NCBI RefSeq assembly: GCF_027595985.1
Contig: NC_073313.1
Coordinates: 101,853,552 to 101,917,551, forward strand
Origin: Sorex araneus
Lineage: Eukaryota; Chordata; Mammalia; Eulipotyphla; Soricidae
Direction: 5' to 3'
Length of the DNA stretch: 64,000 nucleotides
Shown here in pieces: positions 11,816 to 23,602 of the stretch. Position 1 is the first letter of the stretch; the number at the start of each line of letters is the position of its first letter. A program made the position numbers and the translations under genes. The notes under the pieces were generated by a model. It did not search any database. It saw nothing but the letters and a program-made list of their open reading frames with translations, and was not told where the DNA came from.

Positions 11816-12315
11816 GGAGTTCGAAGGAAGTATTTGTTTTAAAGTACTTCTGTCTGTATAAACAATTTGAGCCACCTAAGGTTAACATGCCCATGTCATT
11901 CTAGCAGTGCAATCTCAACTTGACCTGTGGAGAAAATGCTTCGTGGCTAGCAGATTTGATCACATTGCCATGCTACTCTGGCAGAGTTGGAATTCTGTCA
12001 TGGAGTCCCAATATGACACAAAATCAGAGATTATTGGAAGACCTAGCTAGCCCCCATGAAGATGGTTACTGTGCAGGATTGGAAACACCCCCAAAAATAC
12101 ATGTTAGAATAGGGATCTTGCTCATTTAAGTCTAAGGGAAACACTGATCTATCTTATGGAACCAATGGAAAGACAGAATGAGAAAATGTATCTACAATAC
12201 TTGATACTCTCTGGCTCATGGTAAATTCCCAGTATAGGTTGATGATGATTAGTGCTTTTACCATTATTATCAACAGCACTCTCTGAATCTCATGTTTAAT
12301 CTGCTTTTGTTTCAG

Positions 12316-12589
12316 TGGATGGCTGTATTGACTGGTCAGTGGACCTCAAGACATACATGGCTTTAGCAGGTGAACCCGTTCGAGTGAAATGTGCCCTATT
12401 CTACAGTTATATCCGCACCAACTATAGCATGGCCCAGAGCACTGGACTCAGGCTTATGTGGTATAAAAACAAAGGTGATTTAGAAGAGCCTATCATCTTT
12501 TCAGAGGTCAGAATGAGCAAAGAGGAAGATTCAATATGGTTTCATTCAGCTGAGGCACAAGACAGTGGATTCTACACTTGCGTTTTAAG
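12316..12589 (+). CDS. IL1RAPL2: IL1RAPL2 exon encoding the first Ig-like domain of the ectodomain
   Basis: IL1RAPL2 is a single-pass IL-1 receptor family protein of neurons, with three extracellular Ig-like domains and a cytoplasmic TIR domain, thought to act in synapse organisation. This exon opens after a pyrimidine-rich ...TTTTGTTTCAG acceptor (AG at 12314-12315) and ends at AAG|GTGAGT (donor at 12590). It is 274 nt. It begins with the last two bases of a Val codon, then [20 protein letters not shown], and ends with two bases of an Arg codon that the exon at 51593 completes. Ig1 features are visible: Cys in VKCALF, Trp in LMWYK, and DSGFYTC with its second Cys. There is an N-glycosylation sequon [18 protein letters not shown] and SAEAQDSG match IL1RAPL2 as I remember it rather than IL1RAPL1. 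Reading past the donor meets TGA at once, so splicing is required. Gene identity is by recognition, not a search. Exon numbering cannot be fixed here. Confidence 0.96.
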
Positions 12590-13717
12590 GTGAGTGGTAC
12601 ATGGAAACATTGCCCAGCAGCTGGTAATTTTTATTTATTTTGCTTTTGGTTTTATTATTAATTGTGAAAGTAGTAAGCGGTCCCATGATACAAAATGGAA
12701 TAATTTATGAGGATTCCCCCAAAGTAAAGTTTAACAGCTCCAGCTGTAACTCAACTTATATAGCAGATATATTCTCAAAAGGTTGCAGTGAATCTGAAGT
12801 TTCAGTAAATTCAATTCCAGTTTTGTATTGGAGCTACTCATCAAATTGTTATCAAACTTTCATAAGGTGAAACTCCCAATTACTGTGCACTCATTTAATT
12901 TAGAAAATTTTGTGATTCATTTATTTCTCAACTCCACCCCTGCCCCAGGGTTTTATTAGTAAATGTTTTTGCATAGAGCCAGTTGGCTCAATGGTCTTGA
13001 TATCTGTCCACAAAAAATGACCTAAAGAATCATTTAGGCCAAAGTATTTTCTTTCTTGTTTATGAAAAATATCTTCACATGCCTCTAAGAGATCTCTTTA
13101 GCAAATGAGTTACTGTTACATTTTTTTCCATAGAGCTAACTGTAGCCCAAACACCTACAACATTTACAAATTTAAATCAATTTATTTATAGACATTTCAA
13201 TAGGAGTTTTAATTTGGCAATATAATATTTAATATGGGGTCCTGTAAAGACAAGGTCATTCTGAGTTCCTTGTTACTGTACAGGAATATATCACAAAGCA
13301 ACTTCTGCTTATAAGAAGTTTATAGTGAAAAGCAATCTATCTTTTTCTTATGGATTCAACAATATGCTTTTCTTTCCCCCTACAACCCAGTGCTAGTCTC
13401 TAAGATCTAGCATCTCAGAAGCCCGCATTAGACATTGAAGTATGTCTGAATGACCTTTAAACCACTTTTCAGTTCTGCCATTTCAGGAGTTTTTGATATT
13501 GCTCACCTGGGACCTGAGCTCTATTATTTTATTTTAACTTCTTGGAAATGCAGACCTTTCCTATTTTTGTCTCTTATGGACTTTATCTGATGCCAAGGAT
13601 ATGTTATCTCTTTATCAAAAGCCCTTGGAAATCCCTGGTGAGACTTCATTGTTCAAAAGGCCAGAAGGAAAAGGTAGTATAAAAATAGAGAACCTCTTGA
13701 TGCTTTGAGAAACATAT

Positions 13718-13780
13718 GTGAATGTGTGCGTGTATGCATGTGTGTGTGTGTGTGTATGTGCGTGCGAGTATGTGTAGTGT
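13718..13780. repeat. (TG)n microsatellite, interrupted
   Basis: GTGTGCGTGTATGCATG, then an uninterrupted GT run, then mixed TGTG/TGCG units. Confidence 0.85.
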
Positions 13781-14097
13781 TAGAGAAGAAAATGGTGTGA
13801 GTTGAGGCTCTGTGATAGGAAAAACTTCAGGATACCTGTACATTCAGCAGTAATTTTGATCACACTCTTAATGATAGTCAATATTTTCATCTATGCAGGC
13901 AACTATTCACAAACTGAGAATTTTGTATAATTCAGTTTCAGTGATTGAGATTATATTTGTTGAGGAGAGGATGTTCAACTTATTTTGTGCTTACTGCTTT
14001 TCCATCCCACACTGTGCATTATTAGTCAGTCAATAGAAAAACGGTCCCTTGTCCTACTTCATTCGTTTATCTTTAATTGATTTAAGAAATAAACTTT

Positions 14098-14273
14098 AGG
14101 TCTGGTTTTTGTTTGGGGGTCACACCTGGCTGTGCTCAGTACTTATTCTTGATTGTGAACTCAGGGATTACACCAAGCAGGACTTGGGGGACCAGATGGG
14201 GGGCCTGGGACTGAAACCGGGTTGGCTATGTACAAGACAAACACCTTACCTAGTATACTATATCTCTAACCTC
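14098..14273 (-). mobile_element. SINE type A, antisense
   Basis: GGGGGTCACACCTGGCTGTG, CTCAGGGATTACACCAAGC and GGCCTGGGACTGAAACC, ending in a degraded head. Confidence 0.8.
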
Positions 14274-14489
14274 CCAAAATAAACTTATTTTTATTGTGGG
14301 TGCAAAAGCAACCCATTTGCTTGCGTTATAGAGGCTCTATATTTAAAATAATACTGAATTGATTTTTCCTTCCTTCCCCTGCCCTGCCGATTTACCTAGT
14401 TTCAATACCTTTCGTCCCTGTGGTCTTCTCTCCCTCAAATCCCATCCCCTTACTTTCAGAACCTTTTACTACCAAGAGTGAATCTTTTT

Positions 14490-14658
14490 TGGGCTGCAGC
14501 GATAGTGCTGCAGGTAAAGATGCTTAGCCTTGCATGCTGGCCAACCCGCGTTTGATACCTGGCACATATGGTTCCCCAAGCCGCATCAGGAGTGATATCT
14601 AAACTCAGAGCCTGAAGAAAGCCTGAGTATACGAGATATGACCCCCAAGTTAAACAAA
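14490..14658 (+). mobile_element. SINE type A
   Basis: GGGCTGCAGCGATAGTGCTG, CCTTGCATGCTGGCCAACCC and CATCAGGAGTGATATC, ending ATATGACCCCCAAG. Confidence 0.8.
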
Positions 14659-14699
14659 ATGTGTGTGGAGCGAATACTTGCATACTTTTCTCATTCTAA

Positions 14700-14865
14700 T
14701 TTTTGTTTTGTTGGAGTGGGACACACTTAACGGTGCTCACGAGCTATTCCTGGCTGACATGGATCACTCTGAGCAGTGTTCAAGTGACCATACAATGCCA
14801 GGGATACAACCTGGGTTTCTAGCATGTAAAAATGCACTTACACTGAATAGTATCTCTCTTTGATT
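14700..14865 (-). mobile_element. SINE type A, antisense, diverged
   Basis: GTGGGACACACTTAACGGTG, TATTCCTGGCTGACATGG and GCCAGGGATACAACCTGG keep the type A order. Confidence 0.65.
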
Positions 14866-14885
14866 CCTCACATTTTAAATTATAC

Positions 14886-14922
14886 AAGTACACACACAAA
14901 CACACACACACACATATATATA
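14886..14922. repeat. (CA)n/(TA)n microsatellite
   Basis: GTACACACACAAACACACAC continues into CACATATATATA. Confidence 0.8.
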
Positions 14923-15189
14923 AGGAATTTCATCTCACTGTTTTACAACATTAAATGAAAGTTGCATGTTTATCTTCATTTTCTTTTCTCAGTAAAAACA
15001 CAGTTGAAATCTTGCTTAAGCTAAATTAAAGAAAATTCACAAAGAAAACCTCACACATCATTTAAAGAACAAAAAAATCTGCTTGCTTAAGTCTATGATT
15101 CAACAATTTGGTCAATCATTTCATTACCGATTCCCAGAGTTATTTTTCATTTTGTTATTGTTTTACTTTGTTTTTTATTTTTTTATTTT

Positions 15190-15556
15190 TTTAATAATTT
15201 ATTTATTTTTAATTAGAGAATCACCGTGAGGGTACAGTTACAGATTTATACACTTCTGTGCTTATACTTCCCTCATACAAAGTTCGGGAACCCATCCCTT
15301 CACCAGTGCCCATTCTCCACCACCCGTAAACCCAGCGTCCCTCCCACCCTCCCCAATCCCATCTCCTCCCCACCCCACCCTGCCACTGTGGCAGGGCATT
15401 CCCTTCTGTTCTCTCTCTCTAATTAGCTGTTGTGGTTTGCAATAAAGGTGTTGAGTGGCCGCTGTGCTCAGTCTCTAGCCCTCATTCAGCCTGCAACTCC
15501 CTTCCCCCACATGGCCTTCGACTACAATGTAGTTGGTGATCGCTTCTCTGAGTTGT
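15190..15556 (-). mobile_element. L1 3' UTR, antisense
   Basis: AGAATCACCGTGAGGGTACA, TTCACCAGTGCCCATTCTCC, CACTGTGGCAGGGCATTCCC and GTTGTGGTTTGCAATAAAGG match the copies at 38318 and (reversed) 62700-62930. Confidence 0.85.
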
Positions 15557-15728
15557 GTTTTTTATTTTGGTTTGTTGCTGCACCCAGTAGTGCTCTGGGT
15601 TCTGTTTTCAGAAATCAATAAAATCAATATATATACACATATATATTTAGATGATATCAGGGATCAAGCCTAGAGTCTTATATACATGAGTCCATGAATT
15701 CTATCACTGAGTTACATTGTTGGCCCCA
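15557..15728 (-). mobile_element. SINE type A, antisense, degraded
   Basis: Follows directly on the L1 end. Remnants TGCACCCAGTAGTGCTCTGG and ATCAGGGATCAAGCC, with an AT-rich internal insertion. Confidence 0.6.
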
Positions 15729-16027
15729 GAGCAATTTTAGGTTTATTTAACCATTGAAATGATAATATAGAGTTCCTAAATGCTCTGTATACATTTTATA
15801 CTATTAATATTTTATATGAATTTGATATGTTTTTCACAGTTAATGGGTCAAAAATGGTACAATGTTTAGAATTGTACCATTACAATTTTGTACCATTACA
15901 AAAAGCTCATATTTTATTCAAATATCCTAGGATTTCCCTTAAAGACCTGTTATAGGAGCCCATTTATAAGATTTTACATTTACTTGTCATATCTTCTTAC
16001 ACTTCTTTTGGAGGTAGTAGTTTCTCA

Positions 16028-16280
16028 GAAACTATCACCTGGAGTGATAGCACAGCGGGTAGGGCATTTGCCTTGCATTCGACTGACCCGGGTTCAATTC
16101 CTCCGTCCCTCTCAGAGAGCCTGGCACGCTACAAAGAGTATCCCAGCCACACGGCAGAGCCTGACTAGCTACCTGTGGCATATTCAATATGCCAAAAACA
16201 GTAACAAGTCTCACAACGGAGATGTTACTGGTGCTCGCTTGAGCAAATCGATGAACAATATGACAGTGCTACAGTGGTAT
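16028..16280 (+). mobile_element. SINE type B
   Basis: Full head (AGTGATAGCACAGCGGGTAG), TCTCAGAGAGCCTGGCACGC and CAGTAACAAGTCTCACAACG, with a shortened tail. Flanking GTTTCTCAG repeats at about 16019 and 16283 suggest the TSD. Confidence 0.88.
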
Positions 16281-17013
16281 CGTTTCTCAGATTTTGTGTT
16301 GTCTGTTACCCTGACAGGTTTGAGTAGTACTGTAAAAATATTTTGTAGACTGTTCCTCAGTTGGGAGTTACCTGATTTTTTCCATGGTTAGACTGAGGAA
16401 AAGTGTTTTGGGGAAGAAAACCACTTTATAAAGTTAAAATAACATTCTCATCACATCTTATCAAAGGCTACAGACTATCAATAACTTTATCTCTTTTCAT
16501 ACTATCCCTGGAAGAAATAACTATTCCAGTTAATACTTAAGGAGTAGGAAATTATGCTCTGTTTCATTAAAGTAGAATATCTAATTAAATTTAGTTGGAA
16601 TTTTTCTGCATAGGATATTTGTCTCCTCTCCCATTTATTTATTCAGTCATTTATTTATATTAATATGAATTCATGAATATTTATATTATATATTGGTTTA
16701 TAATTCAATTTATTTTCTGACTCTAATTCTTTAACTTTTTCTATTGGAAGCTCCTTCAATTGACACATCTATCTTTTTGACATAATCTTATCTTTGTGAA
16801 TCTTGTTTCCTGTGAATTTCCTTATTTTTTCAGCTCTGTAAGAAGTTCCAAGACTTATATTGTATATTTCCTTCCAGAGTCCTAGAGTTAGCTATTTTTC
16901 ATCACTTTTAATGAAGAATTATATTCAAAACTAAGATATTCAGTGCTAAGTTTACTCTTTGCTGCTATAATTTAATTTGTACTGCCTCTCATCTTTCAGT
17001 GTATAAAATTTAT

Positions 17014-17185
17014 TTTTTTGTGTGTGTGGGAGAGCACATCTATTAATGCTTAAGGCTTACTCCTGGTTCTGTGCTCAAGTATCAGTCCTGGCAAAGCTTC
17101 TGACACCTTCTGCTGTGTCACAGATCAAACCAGCACTGGTTGTATGTAAGTAAACACCTTAACCCTTGTACTAACTTGTTAGTCA
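17014..17185 (-). mobile_element. SINE type A, antisense, diverged
   Basis: GAGAGCACATCTATTAATGC, TCCTGGTTCTGTGCTCAAG and ACAGATCAAACCAGCAC. Confidence 0.6.
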
Positions 17186-17671
17186 GTGGCTAAATGTTTT
17201 AAACAATTTTGTACTATTCTTTCAAGAGTGGGATTTACCAATGTCTTTCAAACCCTTTCCTGAAGGTGGCTCTCTCTTTCAAGATCTCTTGATTTTTCAA
17301 GTCAAGACTAGTTTGGCCTTGTTTACATGTACTGGAGATAGATGTTGATCTCATCTGTCTCTCTCTCTTTAATCTAGATCAATAAAAGAGAAGAATGAGA
17401 TGGCATTATACTAAACAAATACTCAGATTCAAGCATACCTGATTATGATTGCTTTTTTTATTCATATATTACTTTATGGGAAGTCAGTATTACTGATGGA
17501 GCTTGTGAAACTTTTGACTAGTATACCTCACATATGCCTTGATAAAGGAAGACAAAGTTTGGGAAGACCTCTTCTGAAGGAATGAAATACTAGTCCTTTG
17601 CAACTCAGAAATACAGAACTACCTTCCATAATGACACTTAGAGTAGCTAACATATGGCTGTCAATAATAAA

Positions 17672-17866
17672 TTTTTTTTTCTGTTTTCAGGGGATTGGAA
17701 GCATTTTAGGGCCATATCTAGAATTATTCAGGGTTTACTTTCAGCTTTGCACTCAAAGATCACTCCTGACATTTCTCAAGGGACCATATATGATGCTAGT
17801 GACAGAGCAGGGATCAGTTGTATACAAAGCAAAGAATTAAACTCCTGTTGTATTTCTCTGGCCTAG
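17672..17866 (-). mobile_element. SINE type A, antisense, diverged
   Basis: After a T run: GGGTTTACTTTCAGCTTTGC, CAAAGATCACTCCTGAC and AGGGATCAGTTGTATAC. Confidence 0.6.
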
Positions 17867-17951
17867 TGATTGTTTTTAAATAAATTTATTTTATTGGCAT
17901 TTTCCTACATTAATGCCAGCTTTTATCTTTATTTTTAATCTTCATTGATGC

Positions 17952-17992
17952 AGAATAGTTGCCACTCATTCCAAATGAGTGGCAACTATTCT
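17952..17992. repeat. Perfect 19-bp inverted repeat with 3-base spacer
   Basis: AGAATAGTTGCCACTCATT (17952-17970), CCA, then its exact reverse complement (17974-17992). It belongs to no SINE or L1 I recognise. Confidence 0.95.
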
Positions 17993-18148
17993 TACTAAGA
18001 AATTCAGTACATATAAGTAATTTTATGTCATTGCCAAGATCACACTTTTACTGGAAAAAGTCATTAAATTGAGCTTTGTATATGTTTAGCTACCTCCCCC
18101 ATTTGATAAATAATTTAAGGTAATTATGAATGATTTCTCTGTTTTTTT

Positions 18149-18221
18149 GGCCCAGTAAATTACTGAACACAGCACCTTACACTGCTCGGCCATCCTGACA
18201 CCAAGGGCCCAGTAAATTACT
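18149..18221 (-). mobile_element. 41-bp SINE head remnant between 16-bp direct repeats
   Basis: GGCCCAGTAAATTACT occurs at 18149-18164 and 18206-18221. The 41 bases between resemble a reversed SINE head (ACCTTACACTGCTCGGCC) without body or tail. Confidence 0.5.
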
Positions 18222-19539
18222 TTATTGATCTCAGCATGTTTAAAATGCAAATATGTGATATTTAGTAATATTCTCCACCCACTTGAATCATTGGAAGAAA
18301 AGTTTACTGTTTGTGACCTTTTAGAAGCTAATTACTCATTTTTCTATTTTATTTGGCCAACCTCAAAAGATTATTTGAAATTCTCAGTTTGTCAGTGGGT
18401 TAATAATAAAAAATTGGTGAAGTGACTCGTATTTTGAGAAGTAGTGCCAATGCAAGAATTATCTTTTCTCCCCATTTACCACCTTAATATTTTAAGTAAA
18501 AGCACTTAGTGTGATAAAAATGTTCTAAATAATGTTATGTTACAAATAAGACAATTTGGAACAGGATCAAGTTCTGGATTGAAATAAATGTTTTCATATA
18601 ATCCTTGATTTAATTCACATATTGAAAAGAATGATGAAATATAATTGAACATCTGTAGACATCTATGTATTAGGTTTAACAATGGTTAATTGAAGAGAGA
18701 CAGTTTTATTGAAAACCATTATAATTCTCCAAAGAAGTAAACAGAAAAAGAAGACATATTCTTAAATGGAAACAGTCTAATTTTTACTTTAGTAATTATT
18801 GAAATAAATTAAGTTCTTAAAATCTGAATGCTTCACAAGCTTTTACTAAAGTGTTCCTTTTAGTCAATTTATCCAGCTCAGAGGCATGTCATTTGTCTTG
18901 TTATTCCTGACATTTGAATGATTATTGCTCCAAACACTTTCACTAGAAGATTTAGGGAAGGAGATTTTTGAAACAAGAAATGAAGCATGTTGCTAATGAT
19001 TGATTCTGTACAGTGAAGAGATGAAGGTTCATTATATTACTTTTTGAGTCTTTAAAGCATTCCATAACCTAAAAACTTAATATAAGTGCACAGTTACTAT
19101 GCCTGATGTTGTGCTCTTAAGTTATCTTGACCTATAAACACCTGTGTAGTTTATAGAAAACATTTTTTCCAGTCAATAAGCAGTCATTGAGCCTGTGCCA
19201 TGAGATTTGTTTTATGTAATATTTCAAGGAAACCTTTGTGATTAGAAATACAATTGTCCTGGTTTACCTAAGACATTAAAAATAGCTTTTATTGCTGTCA
19301 ACACTCCCACTTTACTTGCTATTGTAGCTATCTAGAGATTTTCAAGTGTAGAAAACATTTCTCGTAATTCAATTCCAACTATTGATCCTTGAAAAGTTAA
19401 GTTTCAAGTTGGTTGCCTAGATAGCAATTTCCAGGAGATAGTTTCTTGTAAGAAAATGAGATTCTGGATCTTTCTGAATTTTAAAACCGTGGCAATGCCT
19501 TTTATAGATTTTGTAGAATCAAGTTTAATGAAACTGACT

Positions 19540-19741
19540 TTTTTGTTGTTGTTGCTGGTTTTGTTTTGTTTTGGTTTGGTTTTGAGTCACATGCAGTAGT
19601 CCTCAGCACTCACTCCTGACTCTGCCCCAAGGAATCACTCCTGGCTGGGCTCAGAGGACCATATGGGATTCTGAGGGATTGACCCTGGGCCTGTTGCATA
19701 GAAGGCAAGTGCTCTACCCACTGCAGTATTGCTCCAGCCCC
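19540..19741 (-). mobile_element. SINE type A, antisense
   Basis: A (GTT)/(GTTTT) tail, TTTTGAGTCACATGCAGTAG, GAATCACTCCTGGCTGGG and GTATTGCTCCAGCCCC. Confidence 0.88.
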
Positions 19742-20499
19742 AACTGCTTTTTCTTATCTGGATTTGATTATAAGATAGAACCCATGATTTACTTATCCTT
19801 TGTACCAGTTATGTATAAATGAACACATATATAACATGAGAAGTTATTTTTCAGCCTCCAAGAGTTAAAAATTTTCATGTTTATAAAATTATAGGTATCT
19901 TAAATAGGTAAGGAGTGCCAGCTGTATTTTCTATTTATTAACAGTAAATAGATATGCTATAGCTTAGAAATATAACAATATCATTGTTCTCTAGCTATGT
20001 TGTTTTCAGAAATGTAATTTTCTGCCATATATTGCATGTAGTATCAACTATATTCGGTTCATTCATTGGAAGGAATATGTTGCATACTAATCAGCTGATT
20101 TATGTACTTTCTAAGAATTAATGAGATTAATCCATTATATATGACCATATAGCAATAATTTATTTCAGATAGTCATTGATGAGCATGTTACTACTATATG
20201 TTTTTTTAAAATTTCCTCATTATGTCATTACAGAAACGTTAATGAATTTTTATGTTCCTTTTTCTTATATCAGCCTTTAGATGTAGTTGCAAACTCAAAA
20301 TATTTTCAGGATACAGAGAAATGAAATGATTGTGGAAAACCACCTGCCACAATTTTGAGTGCTGGAGACTGTCTGTAGCAATCCCCTCTACAGCCTTATT
20401 TTCATGTTTCGCCACTTCGGGAGGGGAAGATTCCCACATGGTAATGTTCAGGAGGCCTAGGAGTCCCACTGGCTATTATTATCAATTGAACTGATGCTA

Positions 20500-20703
20500 T
20501 TCAGGCTTTGTGGTGCTGGGGATTACCTGGACCCCCCCACCAACACAGTGGTAGGTGCCTCCAGGGCCACACGTGCCAGTACTTCAGGGCCTGCAGGGCT
20601 GCTCCCTGCAATGATTCAGGGGGTCATGTGGTACCAGAAACCAAGCATGGGTTGAGGGCATGCCAGGCATGTTTCCTAGCTGTTCAATATATTTCCCAGC
20701 TCC
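20500..20703 (-). mobile_element. SINE type A-like, antisense, strongly diverged
   Basis: GTGGTGCTGGGGATTAC, ATTCAGGGGGTCATGTGG, TACCAGAAACCAAGC and GCATGCCAGGCATG suggest a rearranged copy with a GC-rich internal part. Confidence 0.45.
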
Positions 20704-20999
20704 TTGTATATCCTAATCCTTATGCCTCTTCTAATTATAACTTAGCCTATCATAGTTAAATTTCAAGATACTTATTATTGTCAGTCCTGTAGATACTGTC
20801 TTGATTCAGTAGATGCTTTCTTGTGAACATATATCGCTGTTTATATACAACTCTCCATCTCTGCTTGTACCTACATCTTTGAAGCTAAAATTGGCTGAAG
20901 GAAACTAAAATAAAATTCATCATCTTCAACCTCAAATAGGCCCTAATTCTTCCACATAGTCTTATATATTCTTCATCTGCTCAATTTCCTACCCCCATT

Positions 21000-21172
21000 A
21001 TGATACTTATTTTTGTTTTGGTGGCAACACAGGCAGTGATCAGGGCTTATTCCTGTATCTGTGCACAAGGGATCACTCTTGATGGGGCTCATATGATAAT
21101 ATGGGATGCTCGGGGTCAAACTCAGGTCAGTCTTGTACAAGGCAAACAACCTTCCTGCGGTATTATCATAGA
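21000..21172 (-). mobile_element. SINE type A, antisense
   Basis: TTTTGGTGGCAACACAGGC, ATCACTCTTGATGGGGCTC and TGGGATGCTCGGGGTCAAAC. Confidence 0.75.
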
Positions 21173-21721
21173 TGATTATTTTGCACAGATTTCCACAAAT
21201 GTAAAACATCTTTTCCATATTTTTCCCTTTTCACTAAAAACCTGAAGCAACTATGAGAGGACTTTCATTATTTCTATTCCCCTTCTGGCATCCCAATCTA
21301 CACACTCAACTTTTAAGACATTTATCGTTGATAGATTGGTACTGTTCCTAGATAAGACCAGTAACTCCCTTGTGTACTAAATTCTATCTCTAGAATATAT
21401 GAAGGTCAATATTTATGCCATCTAAGAAAGTCCTCTTAATTCCATTTTCCTGCTCCCAACTATTCCTACTTTCTTGTTTTTAATGGCAACAAAACTGCTT
21501 CAAAGAGTTTTCTTCAAAATCTTGAGCTTTTCTCCACAAATTCCCTATATTAGTTCAATTCAAATAAGAGGTTTACTTTCACCCACTTCACCAAAATTGT
21601 TCTTTTCAGTCCCCAATAACCTCAACAAAGTCTTCAGTGACCTCAACAATCCAAAGTTGAGGTCAAATTTTATTTTTTCTATAACTTGGTCAGCATATTT
21701 AGCACAACTGATCACAACTGT

Positions 21722-21907
21722 GGGCTGGAGCGATAGCACAGCGGTTGGGCGTTCACCTTCCATGCGGCAAACCCTTGTTCGATTCGCGGCAGAGCCTGGC
21801 AAGCTACTCGTGCGTATTGGATATGCCAAAAACAGTAACAATAAGTCTCTCAATGAGAGACGTTACTGGTGCCCGCTCGAACAAATCGATGAGCAACGGG
21901 ATGACAG
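21722..21907 (+). mobile_element. SINE type B, variant subfamily, internally deleted
   Basis: Head reads CGGTTGGGCGTTC where other copies have CGGGTAGGGCGTTT. It jumps from the B box (TTCGATTC) to GCGGCAGAGCCTGG, dropping about 45 body bases. Hairpin GTCTCTCAATGAGAGAC. TSD TGATCACAACTGT (21709-21721) and TGATCACAATTGT (21908-21920). Confidence 0.92.
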
Positions 21908-21936
21908 TGATCACAATTGTATTTTTGAAAATACTT

Positions 21937-22111
21937 TTTTTTTTTTTGCTTTTTGGATCACACCCAGCGATGCTCAGGGGTTACTCCTGGCTCTGCACTC
22001 AGGAATTACTCCTGGCTGTGCTTGGGAGATCATATGGGATGCTGGGAATCAAACCCGGGACAGCCGCATGTGAGGCAAACGCCCTACCTGCTGTGCTATT
22101 GCTCCAGCCCC
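21937..22111 (-). mobile_element. SINE type A, antisense, young
   Basis: A T run, TTTTTGGATCACACCCAGCG and the full reversed body and head ending TTGCTCCAGCCCC. The flanks share AAAATACT. Confidence 0.92.
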
Positions 22112-22156
22112 AAAAATACTCTTTCCTAAAAATTATTTTTATTTTTATTATTTTTT

Positions 22157-22327
22157 AATTTTTTTCTTTTTGGGGGTCACACCCGGCAATGCTCAGGGGT
22201 TACTCCTGGCTTTGCACTCAGGAATCACTCCAGGCAGTGCTTGGGGCACCATATGGGATGCTGGGAATCAAACTCAGGTCGGCTGCATGCAAGGCAAATG
22301 CCCTACCCGCTGTGCTATCACTCCAGC
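22157..22327 (-). mobile_element. SINE type A, antisense, young
   Basis: TTTTTGGGGGTCACACCCGG through CTATCACTCCAGCCCC. TSD TAAAAATTATTTTTA on both sides (about 22127 and 22330). Confidence 0.92.
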
Positions 22328-22344
22328 CCCTAAAAATTATTTTT

Positions 22345-22978
22345 AATTTAATCAACACGAGATAGTTACAAAGTTGTTCATGATTGAGTTTCAGTCATAG
22401 AATATTTCAATATCCATCTCCTCACCAGAATATATTTCCCACCATCAATATCCCCAGTTTTTCTCCTGCACCCCTCTCAGCCCACCTCTATAACAGACAT
22501 TTGTTTTCTCCCTCCCTTCCTTTTCTTTTGTGACCTTTTAGACACTGTGGGTGTCGATTACTTTATCTACTACTTTATTATCTATTATCTATTTTATTAT
22601 GTTATTTATTTACTCTTTTATTATCTATTTTATTATCTATTACTTTATCTCCTATTAGCACCCAGTTCTTGTCCAGAGTGACCATTTCCAACTTTCATAG
22701 TCATAGTGATCTTTTCTCTCTCCTAACAGCACTCCCTGCTCCTTGCGGCAAACATCCTACCATGGATCAGTCTTTCTGAACCTTGTTTCTATTGTATTCG
22801 GGTACTAGTCTCACACTATATTTTTTATATCCTGCAAATAGGGGAGATAACTCTATGTCTGTATCTTTCGCTTGGACTCATTTCACTCAGCATGATACTC
22901 TCCGTGTCCATTCATGTATAAGCAAATTTCATGACTTCTTTTTTCCTAATTGCTGCATAGTGATCCATTGTTGATGAT
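22345..22978 (-). mobile_element. L1 3' end (UTR and ORF2 tail), antisense
   Basis: AATCAACACGAGATAGTTAC, TTTCCCACCATCAATATCCC and, further in, TTTCACTCAGCATGATACTC and AATTGCTGCATAGTGATCC, which are reversed ORF2-end codons. A TTATCTA-rich expansion sits at 22555-22650. Confidence 0.82.
22555..22650. repeat. Irregular (TTATCTAT)n-like tandem repeat
   Basis: TTATCTATTATCTATTTTAT units recur at variable spacing inside the L1 3' UTR. Confidence 0.75.
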
Positions 22979-23602
22979 ATATATTCTTTATGACTTACAG
23001 AGAATCTTACTCTCTAAGTTTTTCCTCTTATATTTAAAGCAACCTAAGATCCTAGTTTCTCACCATTTTCTCATGTTATTAATTATATTTGGGTGAAAAT
23101 AGTCAGTGTACATGTTTTTCCACAGTGCAATGACATCATAACCCTGTTGAAATATAAGCCAGATACAATCAAAACTTATATTGTTTCCTGTTCCCTTCTG
23201 AGTCCTTTTGGAGAAAATGACTGTGATGACCTTGAAGTATGGACAGAAATATGGAAAATGTGTATGATCAGCAACTTTTAAGATGCCACAACCTCTGGTG
23301 AAACCAAATCCTGTGACCATGTCTAATAACAAACAACATTACCCCCACCCCAACCTGCCCATGAACTGACTAATAAAAAGTCTGTGTTTCCTTCAAACCA
23401 CCGTTAAAGATCCTGCCAGAGACTTTAACATATATAGCTTTTCTTTTCTTCCAAAAAAGTGTTTCCATAATTGTTTTTGGGTACAAGGTACTGAATTTTG
23501 GCATCAATACTACAACAGTAATCCTTTTCTTAATTCTTCTGCTGGTTCCTCATGTACTTCCTCACTTCTTAGAATTAGAGAACCTTTCCAATTGGTTCTC
23601 AG

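Noticed and set aside
12640..12870. 76-codon open frame just after the IL1RAPL2 exon, with a hydrophobic N-terminus like a signal peptide
   Set aside because: It lies past a strong GTGAGT donor, the spliced frame stops at TGA immediately, and it matches no known Ig or receptor segment. Judged chance.
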